Both the position numbers and the translations under genes were made by a program. The notes beneath the pieces are model-generated. The model was not told the origin of the DNA. It searched no databases and worked only from the letters and a program-made list of their open reading frames with translations. Positions 23,855 through 32,340 of a stretch of 64,000 bases of DNA are shown here, piece by piece; the first letter of the stretch is position 1; each line of letters starts with the position of its first letter. Source of the DNA: Sphaerobacter sp. (lineage in GTDB: Bacteria; Chloroflexota; Chloroflexia; Thermomicrobiales; Thermomicrobiaceae); the NCBI GenBank assembly GCA_029961075.1, contig JASBVL010000090.1:33285-97284 (forward strand). Direction: 5' to 3'.

Positions 23855-25297
23855 TCACTCGTGCTGGCTGGCCGGAGGCGCCCCCTCCGGCCCACAGGCC
23901 GCCCACGCGTAGGAATCTTGCGCGACCAGGAACATGCGCCGGCAATTCTCGGAGCAGAAGCGGAGCACGACATCGCCGACGCGGGTCTCCACCCCGGTGC
24001 CAGGCTCGAGCGAGCGGCCGCAGACCGGGTCGCGGACCACCGCTGCCTGCCCGCCGCCCAGCAGGTCGGCATACAGGCGCAGCTCATCGGCGAGCAGGCG
24101 CGGCAGCAGGAAGCGCTGGCGCACGCGCGCCCGGCCCAGCTCGGCCAGCGCCTTCCCCTCCTCCGGGTGGCGCAGCAGCCAGAGAGTCCGCTCGGCGTAG
24201 GCTTCGATCGAGTCGACCAGGAAGCCGCCGATCCCCTTGGGCATCTGCAGCGGGATCCCGCCGACCTTCCCGGCCACCACCGGGGTCCCCTTCCAGAGCG
24301 CCTCCGAGACGACCAGCCCGAAGCCCTCGCGGATCGACTTCTGGACGATGACGTCGGACAAGCGCTGGAAGGCGTTGACCTCCAGGTTGCTGACGCCGGT
24401 CAGGTTGGTGAAGACGTGGATGCCGGGGTCGGCCGCGGCCGCCGCCTGGATCTGACGGTAGATCTCCCACGCCTGGGGATCATCGAGCGCCATCGAGCCG
24501 ACCAGCGCGAGCTGTAGGTCCGGCACCTCGCGCCGGATGAGCCGGTAGCCATCGATCACGCCCAGCGGGTCTTTCCAGGGATCGAACCGGCTGACCTGGG
24601 TGATCAGCGGCTTGTCGACCTCGACCCCGATCCACTGGAGCACCCGCCGCGCCAGCCCCGGGTCGAGGTCGAGGTTCTTCGGGCTCTCGGGGTCAATGGC
24701 GGGCGGGATCACGTCGACGCGCACGGCCGGGAAGTCCGGTGGGACAAAGGCCCCGAGGGTGAAGACCGCGGCGTCGTAGCCGTCCAGGTAGGGCAGCAGG
24801 AACTGCCAGACCGTCGGGTTCGGCTCCGAGGTGTCGATGTGGCAGCGCCAGATCCAGCGGGTGGCGTGCCGGCCGTGGTCGGCGCGGTAGTGACGCAGCG
24901 CCAGCGGCTGGGGATCATGCACGACGATCAGGTCGTAGTCCCGATCGAGGTGCGCCGCATTGCGCGCCGAGATGGCGCGGTAGATCTCCTGCTCGTCGGC
25001 CGTCAAGGGCTCCGGCGCGCCCTGCAAGCCGTTGTGGATCTTCTTGGTGACCCGGAAGAAGACCTCGTCGCCGCGAATGATGCACCAGTCGGCGGCCAGG
25101 CCGAGGTCGCGCAGCAGCGGGATCTGGGAGCGGAGGATCTCGGCCACGCCGCCGCCGTAGGGCGTGGCGTTCAGGTGGAGCACCCGCGCGCCGCGCAGCG
25201 GCGCGGCCAGCGCCCGCAGCTCCTCGACGGCCTCGGCGCCCGCGCTCGCCGCGTAGGCCGCGATCGACTGGGTTCCGACATCGACCACTTCCAGCAT
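23855..25297 (-). CDS. treT: Trehalose glycosyltransferring synthase (TreT-like) with C-terminal YHS domain
   Basis: This 480-residue GT4 enzyme has [50 protein letters not shown] and [33 protein letters not shown], matching TreT, which joins nucleotide-glucose and glucose to trehalose. The glycosyltransferase ends near residue 410. Residues ~424-465 read [10 protein letters not shown]...[11 protein letters not shown] with Cys426, Cys448 and Cys452, a YHS-type metal-binding domain. YHS domains occur in copper/heavy-metal and monooxygenase proteins, so this fusion is unusual. ATG 25297 has GAGGAGGTG upstream. Trehalose would serve heat or desiccation tolerance. Confidence 0.88.
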   Translation of the reverse strand: MLEVVDVGTQSIAAYAASAGAEAVEELRALAAPLRGARVLHLNATPYGGGVAEILRSQIPLLRDLGLAADWCIIRGDEVFFRVTKKIHNGLQGAPEPLTADEQEIYRAISARNAAHLDRDYDLIVVHDPQPLALRHYRADHGRHATRWIWRCHIDTSEPNPTVWQFLLPYLDGYDAAVFTLGAFVPPDFPAVRVDVIPPAIDPESPKNLDLDPGLARRVLQWIGVEVDKPLITQVSRFDPWKDPLGVIDGYRLIRREVPDLQLALVGSMALDDPQAWEIYRQIQAAAAADPGIHVFTNLTGVSNLEVNAFQRLSDVIVQKSIREGFGLVVSEALWKGTPVVAGKVGGIPLQMPKGIGGFLVDSIEAYAERTLWLLRHPEEGKALAELGRARVRQRFLLPRLLADELRLYADLLGGGQAAVVRDPVCGRSLEPGTGVETRVGDVVLRFCSENCRRMFLVAQDSYAWAACGPEGAPPASQHE

Positions 25298-25381
25298 CGC
25301 GCACCTCCTCGCACGCTCACCGCGGCCCCACCGGACGCCACGTCCCCAGTGAGGATAGCCCACCAGGCAGGATCCTGGCCG

Positions 25382-26356
25382 TCAGCCGGCCAGCTCGGGC
25401 CAGATGGCCAGCAGGACGCGCTCCGCGTCGTGGCGGATCAGCCGCTCGGTGTGCGCGAAGTCGCCGGTCAGGACGCGCGGGACCAGCGCGCGGACCTCGT
25501 CGATGTCGGCCCGCACCGGCTCGGCGCGCTGTGCCGCGTAGCGCGCCAGCAGCGCCGGCGGGAAGTCGCCGGTGTTGACCACGACGGTATCGACCCGGCG
25601 GCCGAGGTAGCGGTGCACCTCGCGCACGAAGTCCGAGGCGGCGAAGCCGTCGGTCTCCCCGTGCTTGGTCATGACGTTGCAGATGTAGATCACCTCGGCG
25701 TCGCTGGCCCGGATGGCCTCCGGGACCCCCTCGACCAGCAGGCAGGGCAGGACGCTGGTGTAGAGGTCACCGGGCCCGATCAGGATCTTGTCGGCACGCT
25801 CGAGCGCCTTGCGCGCCCGCCCGGTGGCCCGCACCGGGGGGTCCAGGAATACCCGGCGGATGGGCAGGACCGGCCGGCCCTCCGGGTGGTCGATGGCGGC
25901 CTCCCCGCGGATCACCGTGCCGTCGCTCAACTCGGCGCACAGCGTCGCCTGCTCCAGCGTGACCGGGATGACGTGCCCGGCGGCGCGCAGCAACTCCTCG
26001 GCGTCGTCGAGCGCGCTGAGCAGGTCGCCGTCGTTGAGGTCTTGCAGGGCGTGGAGGATGAGGTTGCCGAGGGAGTGCCCGCTGACGCCCGCGCCGTTCA
26101 CGTCGGGGAAGCGATAGTTGAAGATCTCGCGCCAGAGCGCGCTGGCGCGCGAGAGGGCGACCAGCGCCTGGCGGAGGTCGCCCAGGGGCAGGGGCCGCCC
26201 GAACTCGTCGATCAAGCGGCGGGAGGAGCCGCCGGAGTCCATCATCGTGACGATGGCCCAGAGGCGCGTCGCGACCCGGCGCAGCTCCGACAGCATCGTG
26301 TACGACCCGGTCCCGCCGCCGATCGTCACGATGCGCTCATCGATTTGCGGTCGCAT
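25382..26356 (-). CDS. yvcK: YvcK/CofD-like protein (gluconeogenesis factor family)
   Basis: This 324-residue protein has the nucleotide-sugar-binding start IVTIGGGTGSYTMLSELRR, DSGGSSRRLIDEFGRPLPLGDLRQALVALS, GHSLGNLILHAL and ILIGPGDLYTSVLPCLLV, all typical of YvcK. Family members bind UDP-GlcNAc and help maintain cell shape and wall synthesis on gluconeogenic carbon sources. CofD, the related phospholactate transferase of F420 synthesis, differs in the SGH region; the YvcK assignment is preferred. It lies 84 bp upstream of the TreT gene on the same strand. Confidence 0.88.
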   Translation of the reverse strand: MRPQIDERIVTIGGGTGSYTMLSELRRVATRLWAIVTMMDSGGSSRRLIDEFGRPLPLGDLRQALVALSRASALWREIFNYRFPDVNGAGVSGHSLGNLILHALQDLNDGDLLSALDDAEELLRAAGHVIPVTLEQATLCAELSDGTVIRGEAAIDHPEGRPVLPIRRVFLDPPVRATGRARKALERADKILIGPGDLYTSVLPCLLVEGVPEAIRASDAEVIYICNVMTKHGETDGFAASDFVREVHRYLGRRVDTVVVNTGDFPPALLARYAAQRAEPVRADIDEVRALVPRVLTGDFAHTERLIRHDAERVLLAIWPELAG

Positions 26357-26403
26357 CGGTCATCCTCTTGCTCTGGCTCCCGTGGTCTGTCCGGTGGGCC
26401 GCT

Positions 26404-26525
26404 CTGGTCGGGGCGGCGCTTGTCGAACGGAGTACCGCCCGTGGTGGCCGCCTGGCCGGGTCGGGGCGGGCACATGGCCCGCCCCGACCGGCGGTGGGTC
26501 ATCCTTCGCGCCGCTCAGGATGACC
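26404..26525. repeat. Composite intergenic repeat: GTCGGGGCGGGC hairpin plus GTCATCC...GGATGAC unit
   Basis: A 12-bp-arm perfect hairpin (26460-26471/26477-26488) follows a CGGGGCGGCGCTTGTCGAACGG segment. It is followed by GTCATCC...GGATGAC inverted arms (26499-26505/26519-26525). The first part belongs to the CTTGTC repeat family. Apart from a TACAGT box near 26686 that might serve the glutaredoxin gene, I see nothing else in 26357-26740. Confidence 0.6.
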
Positions 26526-26740
26526 GGCACCGCGGCACCGTGACGATGACACATCACGCGGGTCGGAGCCCCCTGGTCCGCCCGCGGCATCCCGAGCGCG
26601 CCTCCGATCATGATCGTACCGCACGCGGGCAGGCGCCGGCCGCGCCGGCCGGGCGGCCGTGGACGCGGCGGCCAGGATGGGGTACAGTCCAAGGCACACG
26701 GGCCGAGTTGCCGCGTGTCTCGTCAGCCACCGGAGGGGTG

Positions 26741-26977
26741 GTGCAGACAGTCGTCATCTACACCCGGCCTGGCTGCCGGGCCTGCCGCCAGGTGAAGGCC
26801 TACCTGGCGCGGCGCGGCGTCCGCTTCACCGAGCGGAACGTCGCCGACGACCCGGCGGCCATGCAGGAGCTCCTGGCACGCGGCTCGCTGATGACCCCGA
26901 CCATCGTGATCGACGACGAGCACGTCGTGATCGGTTTCGACCCGGCCCGGCTGGACGAACTCCTCGAGCGGGAATGA
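26741..26977 (+). CDS. Glutaredoxin-like (NrdH/Grx) thiol redox protein
   Basis: This 78-residue thioredoxin-fold protein begins QTVVIYTRPGCRACRQVKAYLARRGV with the CRAC active site (CxxC), followed by TERNVADDPAAMQELL, the cis-Pro loop SLMTPTIVIDDEHVVIGFD and a closing helix. It should reduce disulfides or glutathione-like mixed disulfides in the cytoplasm. GGAGG precedes GTG 26741; a second GTG just before is possible. It is coupled to the small membrane protein gene immediately downstream. Confidence 0.9.
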   Translation: MQTVVIYTRPGCRACRQVKAYLARRGVRFTERNVADDPAAMQELLARGSLMTPTIVIDDEHVVIGFDPARLDELLERE

Positions 26978-26985
26978 GGACGGCG

Positions 26986-27156
26986 ATGGCCGAGAGACCC
27001 GACGAGCCGCCGGTGCCGCCGACGGCGGAGGTCCCGGGGGACGACGAGGCAGAGGAAGAGATCCCGCGCACGGCCATGGTCATGATCGTGGTCGTCGCCC
27101 TGGCCGTGGCGCTCCTCTACCTGACCGCGGGCGGCGGCCACCAGCACTTCCACTAG
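26986..27156 (+). CDS. Small tail-anchored membrane protein, acidic head and His-rich tail
   Basis: This 56-residue frame starts at ATG 26986 with GAGGA five bases before; an ATG at 26974 overlapping the glutaredoxin stop would add four residues. It has an acidic, proline-rich head (ERPDEPPVPPTAEVPGDDEAEEE), one hydrophobic span (MVMIVVVALAVALLYL) and a tail GGGHQHFH. I recognise no family. The spacing suggests it is co-translated with the glutaredoxin, and the histidine tail could bind metal (inference). Confidence 0.6.
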   Translation: MAERPDEPPVPPTAEVPGDDEAEEEIPRTAMVMIVVVALAVALLYLTAGGGHQHFH

Positions 27157-27352
27157 CGGCGCGCACCGGGCGGGACGCGCCGGCCGGCGCAGGCGGCGCA
27201 CGGACGCCAGACCTGCTAGACTCTCCACGGCGCCAGCGTCAGGCGCAGACATCATCGCAAGCGTTGCGTCACGACGAGCGCGACGCCAGTGATCAGGGCG
27301 CGCGTCGGCGCCCGTCGCCAGCGGCGAGTGGAGAAGAGGTCGAGAGCGCAGC

Positions 27353-28855
27353 ATGCAGCGCCACCCGCGGGTCACGATTGTCCTCGTGCTGCTCCTTGCC
27401 AGTGTGAGCCTCACCCCGCCGAGCGCCCGTGCGGACGCGGCGCCGGCCATCAGCGAGCCCGCCTTTGCCCGGCTCTGGGAGCTGACCGAGCGCCCGGTGG
27501 CCCGCGCGGCGGTGATCCGGTCCTGGCTCTGGGGCCCGGCGCCGCTCGACGCGGCCGTCACGGAGCGCTACGTCGATGCGCCGGGCGGGGCCCGGCGGGT
27601 GCAGTATTTCGACAAGGGGCGCATGGAGCTGACGGACCCGGCGGGGGATCCGACCTCCCCGTGGTACGTCACCAGCGGCCTGCTCACGCGCGAGCTGATC
27701 TCCGGGCGGGTGCAGATCGGCCACGCGACCTACCTGAACGGGACCGGCGCCGCCGTGCCGGTCGCCGGCGACCCGACGAACGACTTCCCCACCTACCGCG
27801 ACCTCGCCGCGATCGTGGACCAGCCGCAGCCGGATCGCACCGGCGCGGCAGCCACGACCGTGCTGACGCCGAGCGGCACGAGCACGCGGGACGACCTCGG
27901 GCAGGACGCGGCGGTGCGCTTCGTCCGCTACGTGACCTACACCGGCCCCGCGGGCACGCCGGTGGGCTACAACATCCCGGCCGCCTTCTGGGCGTTCATG
28001 ACCCAGCCGGGGATGGTCGAGCGCGGCGGGAGCCTGACCCACGCCACGCCGCTGTTCGACTGGCTCTTCGTCCTCGGCTACCCGATCGCCGACCCCTTCT
28101 GGGTGCGGGCCCAGGTCGCCGGGGTCGCGCGCTGGGTGCTGGTCCAGCCCTTCGAGCGGCGGGTGCTCACCTACACCCCGGACAACCCGCCCGGCTGGCA
28201 GGTGGAGATGGGGAACATCGGCCAGCACTACTGGCACTGGCGCTACGGGGCCACCCCGCCCACCACCTCGACCGGCGAGCTGGCGGGCTACGGGATCGCC
28301 CAGGGCCGGGAGTGGAGCTACGCGACCACCATGGGGATCGACACGACCTGGCGCATCAGCGGGACGTCCGACTCCTTCACCGGTGGGTCGACGCTCATCA
28401 CCCGGGAGGAGCGCGGCTGGAACGGCCGGTTCGTGAGCTACTGGTCGGTCGGCCCGAGCGGCCTGGTGCTCCACGGGCAGGATCAGCTCGACGCCGACGG
28501 CAACCTGCGCGACTCGGTCCTCTACTGGCCGCCGGTCCGCTACCTGCCGTCCCTGCCGCTCCAGACAGGCGTCCACTGGCAGACGAATGCGACCGTGCTC
28601 TCCATCGGCTCGCCGGCCCGCGACACCATCGTCAGCGGGCTCGTGCTGGGGCGGGATCTGGTCGCGACGCCGGCCGGCTTCTTCCTGGCGTGGAAGATCG
28701 AGCTCGCCTCCACGGTCGACCGGACGGCGCCCTCCGGCTTCGGCCTCTCGGCGACGCTGTGGTTCGAGCCGGGCATCGGCGTCATCCGCTGGCAGACGCG
28801 CAGCTACGCGGCGCAGCTCAAGTCGGCCACGGTGCTGCCGCTTGACGCCTCCTAG
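27353..28855 (+). CDS. Secreted protein with surface-repeat motifs, function unknown
   Basis: This 500-residue protein has a signal peptide (VTIVLVLLLASVSLTPPSARA) and two related stretches: RVQYFDKGRMELT near residue 83, and LFDWLFVLGYPIADPFW...LVQPFERRVLTY near residues 235-280. These resemble the GYP.S..F...VQYFERARFE repeats of the downstream L,D-transpeptidase. The N-terminal FARLWELTERPV...RSWLWGP is a pattern I associate with Chloroflexota exported proteins. The last 200 residues form a beta-rich domain without a recognised motif. It is probably a surface or wall-associated protein. Confidence 0.8.
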   Translation: MQRHPRVTIVLVLLLASVSLTPPSARADAAPAISEPAFARLWELTERPVARAAVIRSWLWGPAPLDAAVTERYVDAPGGARRVQYFDKGRMELTDPAGDPTSPWYVTSGLLTRELISGRVQIGHATYLNGTGAAVPVAGDPTNDFPTYRDLAAIVDQPQPDRTGAAATTVLTPSGTSTRDDLGQDAAVRFVRYVTYTGPAGTPVGYNIPAAFWAFMTQPGMVERGGSLTHATPLFDWLFVLGYPIADPFWVRAQVAGVARWVLVQPFERRVLTYTPDNPPGWQVEMGNIGQHYWHWRYGATPPTTSTGELAGYGIAQGREWSYATTMGIDTTWRISGTSDSFTGGSTLITREERGWNGRFVSYWSVGPSGLVLHGQDQLDADGNLRDSVLYWPPVRYLPSLPLQTGVHWQTNATVLSIGSPARDTIVSGLVLGRDLVATPAGFFLAWKIELASTVDRTAPSGFGLSATLWFEPGIGVIRWQTRSYAAQLKSATVLPLDAS

Positions 28856-29253
28856 GCGCGTCCGCCCCGGCCTAGGGCGGCTTCGCGCCACCATCGCCCC
28901 GCACCAGTCGCCCGGCACCGCGCACGCAGGCTGCCCCTCGCGGGAGCCAGGTACCCGCGCCGCGACGGACGGTCGGGCTGGTCATCCTGGCCGAAGGGAC
29001 AGGGGCAGCGTGCGGTGAGGTGTCACTATCATAGAGGATGACAAGATAGGTGGGCGGCAGCGCCGGTGGACGGCATCCGCCGTTGATGTCATGCGCAGCG
29101 CGCGGTGCGTTCTTGTAGATGAAAAACTCGTCTGCGTGCGTGTCTCGGTGACGTCGTTCGCGCTGCCGCGTCGTCAGCGAGGGGCGCTGCGCCCCTGGGA
29201 CGGCGGGGTCGGAGAGCGGTTCGCGCGTGTCGATCGGTTGGGGAGGGGATGAG
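28856..29253. other. Intergenic region, 398 bp; possible leader of the L,D-transpeptidase gene
   Basis: No gene is supported. Two AT-richer patches (29020-29055 with CACTATCATAGAGG, and 29110-29135) could hold promoters, but no clean -35/-10 pair stands out. A GGGGCGCTGCGCCCC hairpin occurs at about 29182-29196. Confidence 0.3.
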
Positions 29254-30612
29254 GTGCCACGTCACCGGCGATGGCTGCCGCTGCTTGTCGTGCTGATCGC
29301 AGGGCTGATCGCGGGCGGGTCCGGCGCGCTGAGCGCGCCCCGGGCGCGCGCCGCGGACATCCTGCCGGCGCAGGTCTACTTCCACGAGACGGGGCACCAT
29401 CTCGGCGGGGATTTCCTCACCGCCTGGCAGGCCAACGGCGGCCTGATGACCTTCGGCTACCCGCTCAGCGAGCCGTTCGTCGAGGACGGCATGCTCGTCC
29501 AGTACTTCGAGCGCGCCCGCTTCGAGCACCATCCCCAGTTCGCGGGCACGCGCTACGTGGTGCAGGCCACGCTCCTCGGCAACTGGGTCGCCGAGCGCAT
29601 GCGCCAGAGCCCGCCCTTCCAGCCCCTCCCGCCCGACACCGGCACCGGTGGCGACCCGGACCGGCTCTTCTTCCCGGAGACCGGGCATAGCCTCGCCTAC
29701 GGCTTCAAGCACTACTGGGAGACCCACGGCGGCCTGTACGTCTTCGGCTACCCGATCAGCGAGGAGTTCACCGAGAACGGGCGCACGGTGCAGTACTTCG
29801 AGCGGGCACGCTTCGAGTGGCATCCGGAGCACCGCGGCACCGAGTTCGAGATCCTGCTCGGCCGGCTCGGGGCGGACTACGCCGCGGCCCGCGGCGTCAA
29901 CATCGCGCCGGTACCCAAGGCCGCCGGCGCCATCTCGGCCTTCCCGGGGCTGCTCGACCCCGCTTGGGGCAAGGCGATCCGCACCGGTGACGGCGCCGTG
30001 ATCGGGGTCGTGACCGGCGACAGCCTCAACATCCGCTCGGCGCCGCGCCTCAACGCGCCGGTCGTCGGCACCACCTACCGGCGGCACCCGGTGATCATCC
30101 GCGGCATCGTCGAGGGCGACCCGGTCGACGGCGTGCCGGTCTGGTACCAGATCGGCGACGGCCGCTACCTCGCCGCGGTCTGGGTCCGGCCCCTCGTGCC
30201 GACCGCGCCGCCGCGGACTTACGGGGGGAAGTGGGTCGATGTCAACCTCTCGACCTTCTACGCCGTGGCCTACGAGGGCTCGCGGCCGGTCTACGCCGCC
30301 ATCATCACCGCCGGGCGCGACGGCAAGACCCCGGTCGGCGTGTTCAACGTGATGTACCGCGTGCGCAACGAGACGATGGACTCGGCCACAGTGGGCATCC
30401 CCAAGGGGCACCCGGGCTACTACCACCTGGAGAACGTGCAGTTCACCCAGTACTTCAAGTCGGGCGGCTACGCGCTGCACCAGAACTACTGGACGCCGCC
30501 CTGGGCCTTCGGCGGCTTCGGCAGCAACGGCTGCGTCGGCCTGCTCTTGCCCGACGCCGAGTGGTTCTGGAACTTCCTGTCGATCGGGTCGGTCGTGGCG
30601 ATCCACTACTGA
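29254..30612 (+). CDS. Secreted L,D-transpeptidase (YkuD) with two surface repeats and an SH3-like domain
   Basis: This 452-residue exported protein has a signal peptide (residues ~7-36). Two ~70-residue repeats (residues ~38-110 and ~133-205) each contain ETGHxL, GGL..FGYP.SE.F and VQYFERARFE.HP. An SH3-like segment (GDSLNIRSAPRLNAPVVGTTY) and a YkuD domain follow, with His409 and GSNGCVGL (Cys427). YkuD enzymes form 3-3 cross-links or attach proteins in peptidoglycan. The usual Arg after GC[VI] is Gly here. GTG 29254 was chosen for its GGAGGGG site; GTG 29227 is the longer alternative. Confidence 0.88.
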   Translation: MPRHRRWLPLLVVLIAGLIAGGSGALSAPRARAADILPAQVYFHETGHHLGGDFLTAWQANGGLMTFGYPLSEPFVEDGMLVQYFERARFEHHPQFAGTRYVVQATLLGNWVAERMRQSPPFQPLPPDTGTGGDPDRLFFPETGHSLAYGFKHYWETHGGLYVFGYPISEEFTENGRTVQYFERARFEWHPEHRGTEFEILLGRLGADYAAARGVNIAPVPKAAGAISAFPGLLDPAWGKAIRTGDGAVIGVVTGDSLNIRSAPRLNAPVVGTTYRRHPVIIRGIVEGDPVDGVPVWYQIGDGRYLAAVWVRPLVPTAPPRTYGGKWVDVNLSTFYAVAYEGSRPVYAAIITAGRDGKTPVGVFNVMYRVRNETMDSATVGIPKGHPGYYHLENVQFTQYFKSGGYALHQNYWTPPWAFGGFGSNGCVGLLLPDAEWFWNFLSIGSVVAIHY

Positions 30613-30673
30613 TACGTCGTACGTGATGCGTCACACGTCATGCGTGGGGCGTGGTGCGTGCTGCGTATTGCGT
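30611..30673 (+). repeat. Heptamer tandem array, NNNNCGT x9 (element B)
   Basis: Nine in-phase 7-nt units ending CGT (GATACGT, CGTACGT, GATGCGT, CACACGT, CATGCGT, GGGGCGT, GGTGCGT, GCTGCGT, ATTGCGT) begin at the stop codon of the L,D-transpeptidase gene. An imperfect CCCCTCTCC...GGGAGAGGGGG hairpin (30677-30706), GTGGGGGTGAGG and AAAGCCGGCTGAAGCCGG (near 30752) follow in the same order as in element A. Confidence 0.85.
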
Positions 30674-30911
30674 GTTCCCCTCTCCTCCCGCTGGTGGGAG
30701 AGGGGGTGGGGGTGAGGGGGCGGCCCGGGGCCGAAGACCGGGGCTGAAAAGGAAAGCCGGCTGAAGCCGGGTGGGGATGCCCCCTGACCCATTCTTGTGC
30801 GCCGGCGCCGCCCAGTCGGAGTGCCGGCACCCTGCCGGCTCCCGCGGTGCTTTCCGTTCTCGGGGAGACGAGAGCCGGCGATGCTCCGTTCGACGCCGGC
30901 GCTCCGACAGC

Positions 30912-31063
30912 CCCGGTCCCCCCACGCGCGTGGGGACGACGCTGGCCAGCTTGCCCCAGTCGATCTCCCGAAACGGTTCACCCCCACGCGCGTGGGGACG
31001 ACTACCTGATCGAGCAGGACGGGAGGGTGCTCATCGGTTCACCCCCACGCGCGTGGGGACGAC
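30912..31063 (-). CRISPR. Mini CRISPR array: three 29-nt repeats, two spacers, type I-E-like
   Basis: Repeats at 30912-30940, 30974-31002 and 31035-31063 share the palindromic core CCCCACGCGCGTGGGG and end GGGGACGAC. The last two are identical; the first differs over its first seven bases. Spacers are 33 nt (30941-30973) and 32 nt (31003-31034). On the minus strand the repeat reads GTCGTCCCCACGCG... to ...GTGAACCG, the type I-E style. In that orientation the degenerate copy is the leader-distal end, as usual, and the leader would lie right of 31063. No cas genes are in the window. Confidence 0.88.
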
Positions 31064-31235
31064 CTTCCGAAAACCGCGTCGGCATGCGGGTCGGCTCCGC
31101 CAAATGCCCCGGAAGTGTCTGGTGGCCTCGGGCGCTACTGTAGCAGAGGAGCGCCGCGTGCGCACCCCCACCGGTAGGGTGAATGCCGCCCCGGCGGTGT
31201 CCGCCGGGGCGGGGCGGGCGTCAGGCGGGGAGGGC

Positions 31236-32327
31236 TCAGGCCTCGCGCCGCTGGAGGAGGCGCGCCAGCAGCAGGAAGGCGGCGAGCCCCCAGGCCAGGA
31301 TGACCACGAAGCCGAGCCAGACGTTGCCGAAGTAGTCGCGACCGCTCAGCGCGTTGATCAGGAGCTGCCCGGCCTGGCTGGTGGGCAGCACCTTCAGCAG
31401 CAGCTCCACCGGCCGGGGCATGCCCAACCCGACCAGGAAGACCGGGGCGATGACGGGGAGGATGATGAAGCCGGACCAGGTGTTGAGCTGGTTGGCGTTC
31501 TTGAAGAACGCGCCCAGCAGCAGGCCGAAGGCGATCATCGTGACGCTGAGGGCCAGGACCGCCGCGACGAAGAGCGCCGGGTTCGCTGGCGACAGCCCGG
31601 TGAGGCTGAGCAGGAACCCGAGCGAGATCACCATGTACACCAGCCCGACGAGCGCCTTGGCCGCGATGACGTCGGTGTACGACGCCACCATCACCAGCGC
31701 GTCGAGCGTCTTCTTCTCCGCCTCCTCCGCCAGGATCACCGGCACGACCAGCATGCCGATCATGGCGATCAGCATGACCACCATCGCGAGGAGGACGTAG
31801 CGGCGCGGCCCGAGGTCCTCGAAGATGGCCCCCGCGCCCTGGTCCGACGCGGTGATGACATCGGTCTGGATCGTGGCGGGCGGGGTCTGCCCGGCCATGG
31901 TGCGGAGCGTGCTGTCGAGCAGGGACAGGGCGAAGTCGGCGCTGCTGTTCGTGGCGGAGGTGCGGATCACGGTCAGCTCCGGGGAGCGACCCTGCCGCAC
32001 CGCGGCGTCGAACCCCGCCGGGATGACCAGGCCGAGATCGGCCTTCTCCGCGTCCACCTGCTCACGCACCGCCGCGGCGCTGTCGAACGTCGAGACGGTG
32101 AGCTCGACCGCGGGGCCGGCGGCCGTGCGCAGCGCGTCGGGGAGCGTCGTGGTCTCGGCCGCGGTGTAGGCGATGTTGATGCTGAGCTTCGGCGCCTCGT
32201 CGTCGAAGATCTGCCCGTAGAGGAGCCCGAGGCCGAGCGGGACGAGGATCGCGACCAGCACCCGGGCGTCCCGGATGGCGTCGCGCACGTCCTTGCGGAA
32301 GATCGGCAGTATCAGCTTCAGGCGCAT
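31236..32327 (-). CDS. ABC-2 type transporter permease
   Basis: This 363-residue membrane protein has an N-terminal span (residues ~22-38), a large extracytoplasmic loop and five to six C-terminal spans with VPVILAEEAEKKTLDALVMVASYTDVIAAKALVG, the NatB/ABC-2 permease signature. ATG 32327 has GGAGA upstream. It starts 13 bp after the ABC ATPase stop, forming a two-gene exporter. Such pairs export drugs, sodium or antibiotics, or support envelope stress; the substrate cannot be told. Confidence 0.9.
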   Translation of the reverse strand: MRLKLILPIFRKDVRDAIRDARVLVAILVPLGLGLLYGQIFDDEAPKLSINIAYTAAETTTLPDALRTAAGPAVELTVSTFDSAAAVREQVDAEKADLGLVIPAGFDAAVRQGRSPELTVIRTSATNSSADFALSLLDSTLRTMAGQTPPATIQTDVITASDQGAGAIFEDLGPRRYVLLAMVVMLIAMIGMLVVPVILAEEAEKKTLDALVMVASYTDVIAAKALVGLVYMVISLGFLLSLTGLSPANPALFVAAVLALSVTMIAFGLLLGAFFKNANQLNTWSGFIILPVIAPVFLVGLGMPRPVELLLKVLPTSQAGQLLINALSGRDYFGNVWLGFVVILAWGLAAFLLLARLLQRREA

Positions 32328-32340
32328 CGTCGTCTCCTGC

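Noticed and set aside
24839..26977. A 712-codon plus-strand open frame across the TreT and YvcK genes
   Set aside because: It is antisense to two well-recognised genes. Only its last 79 codons, the glutaredoxin, match a family and have a ribosome site.
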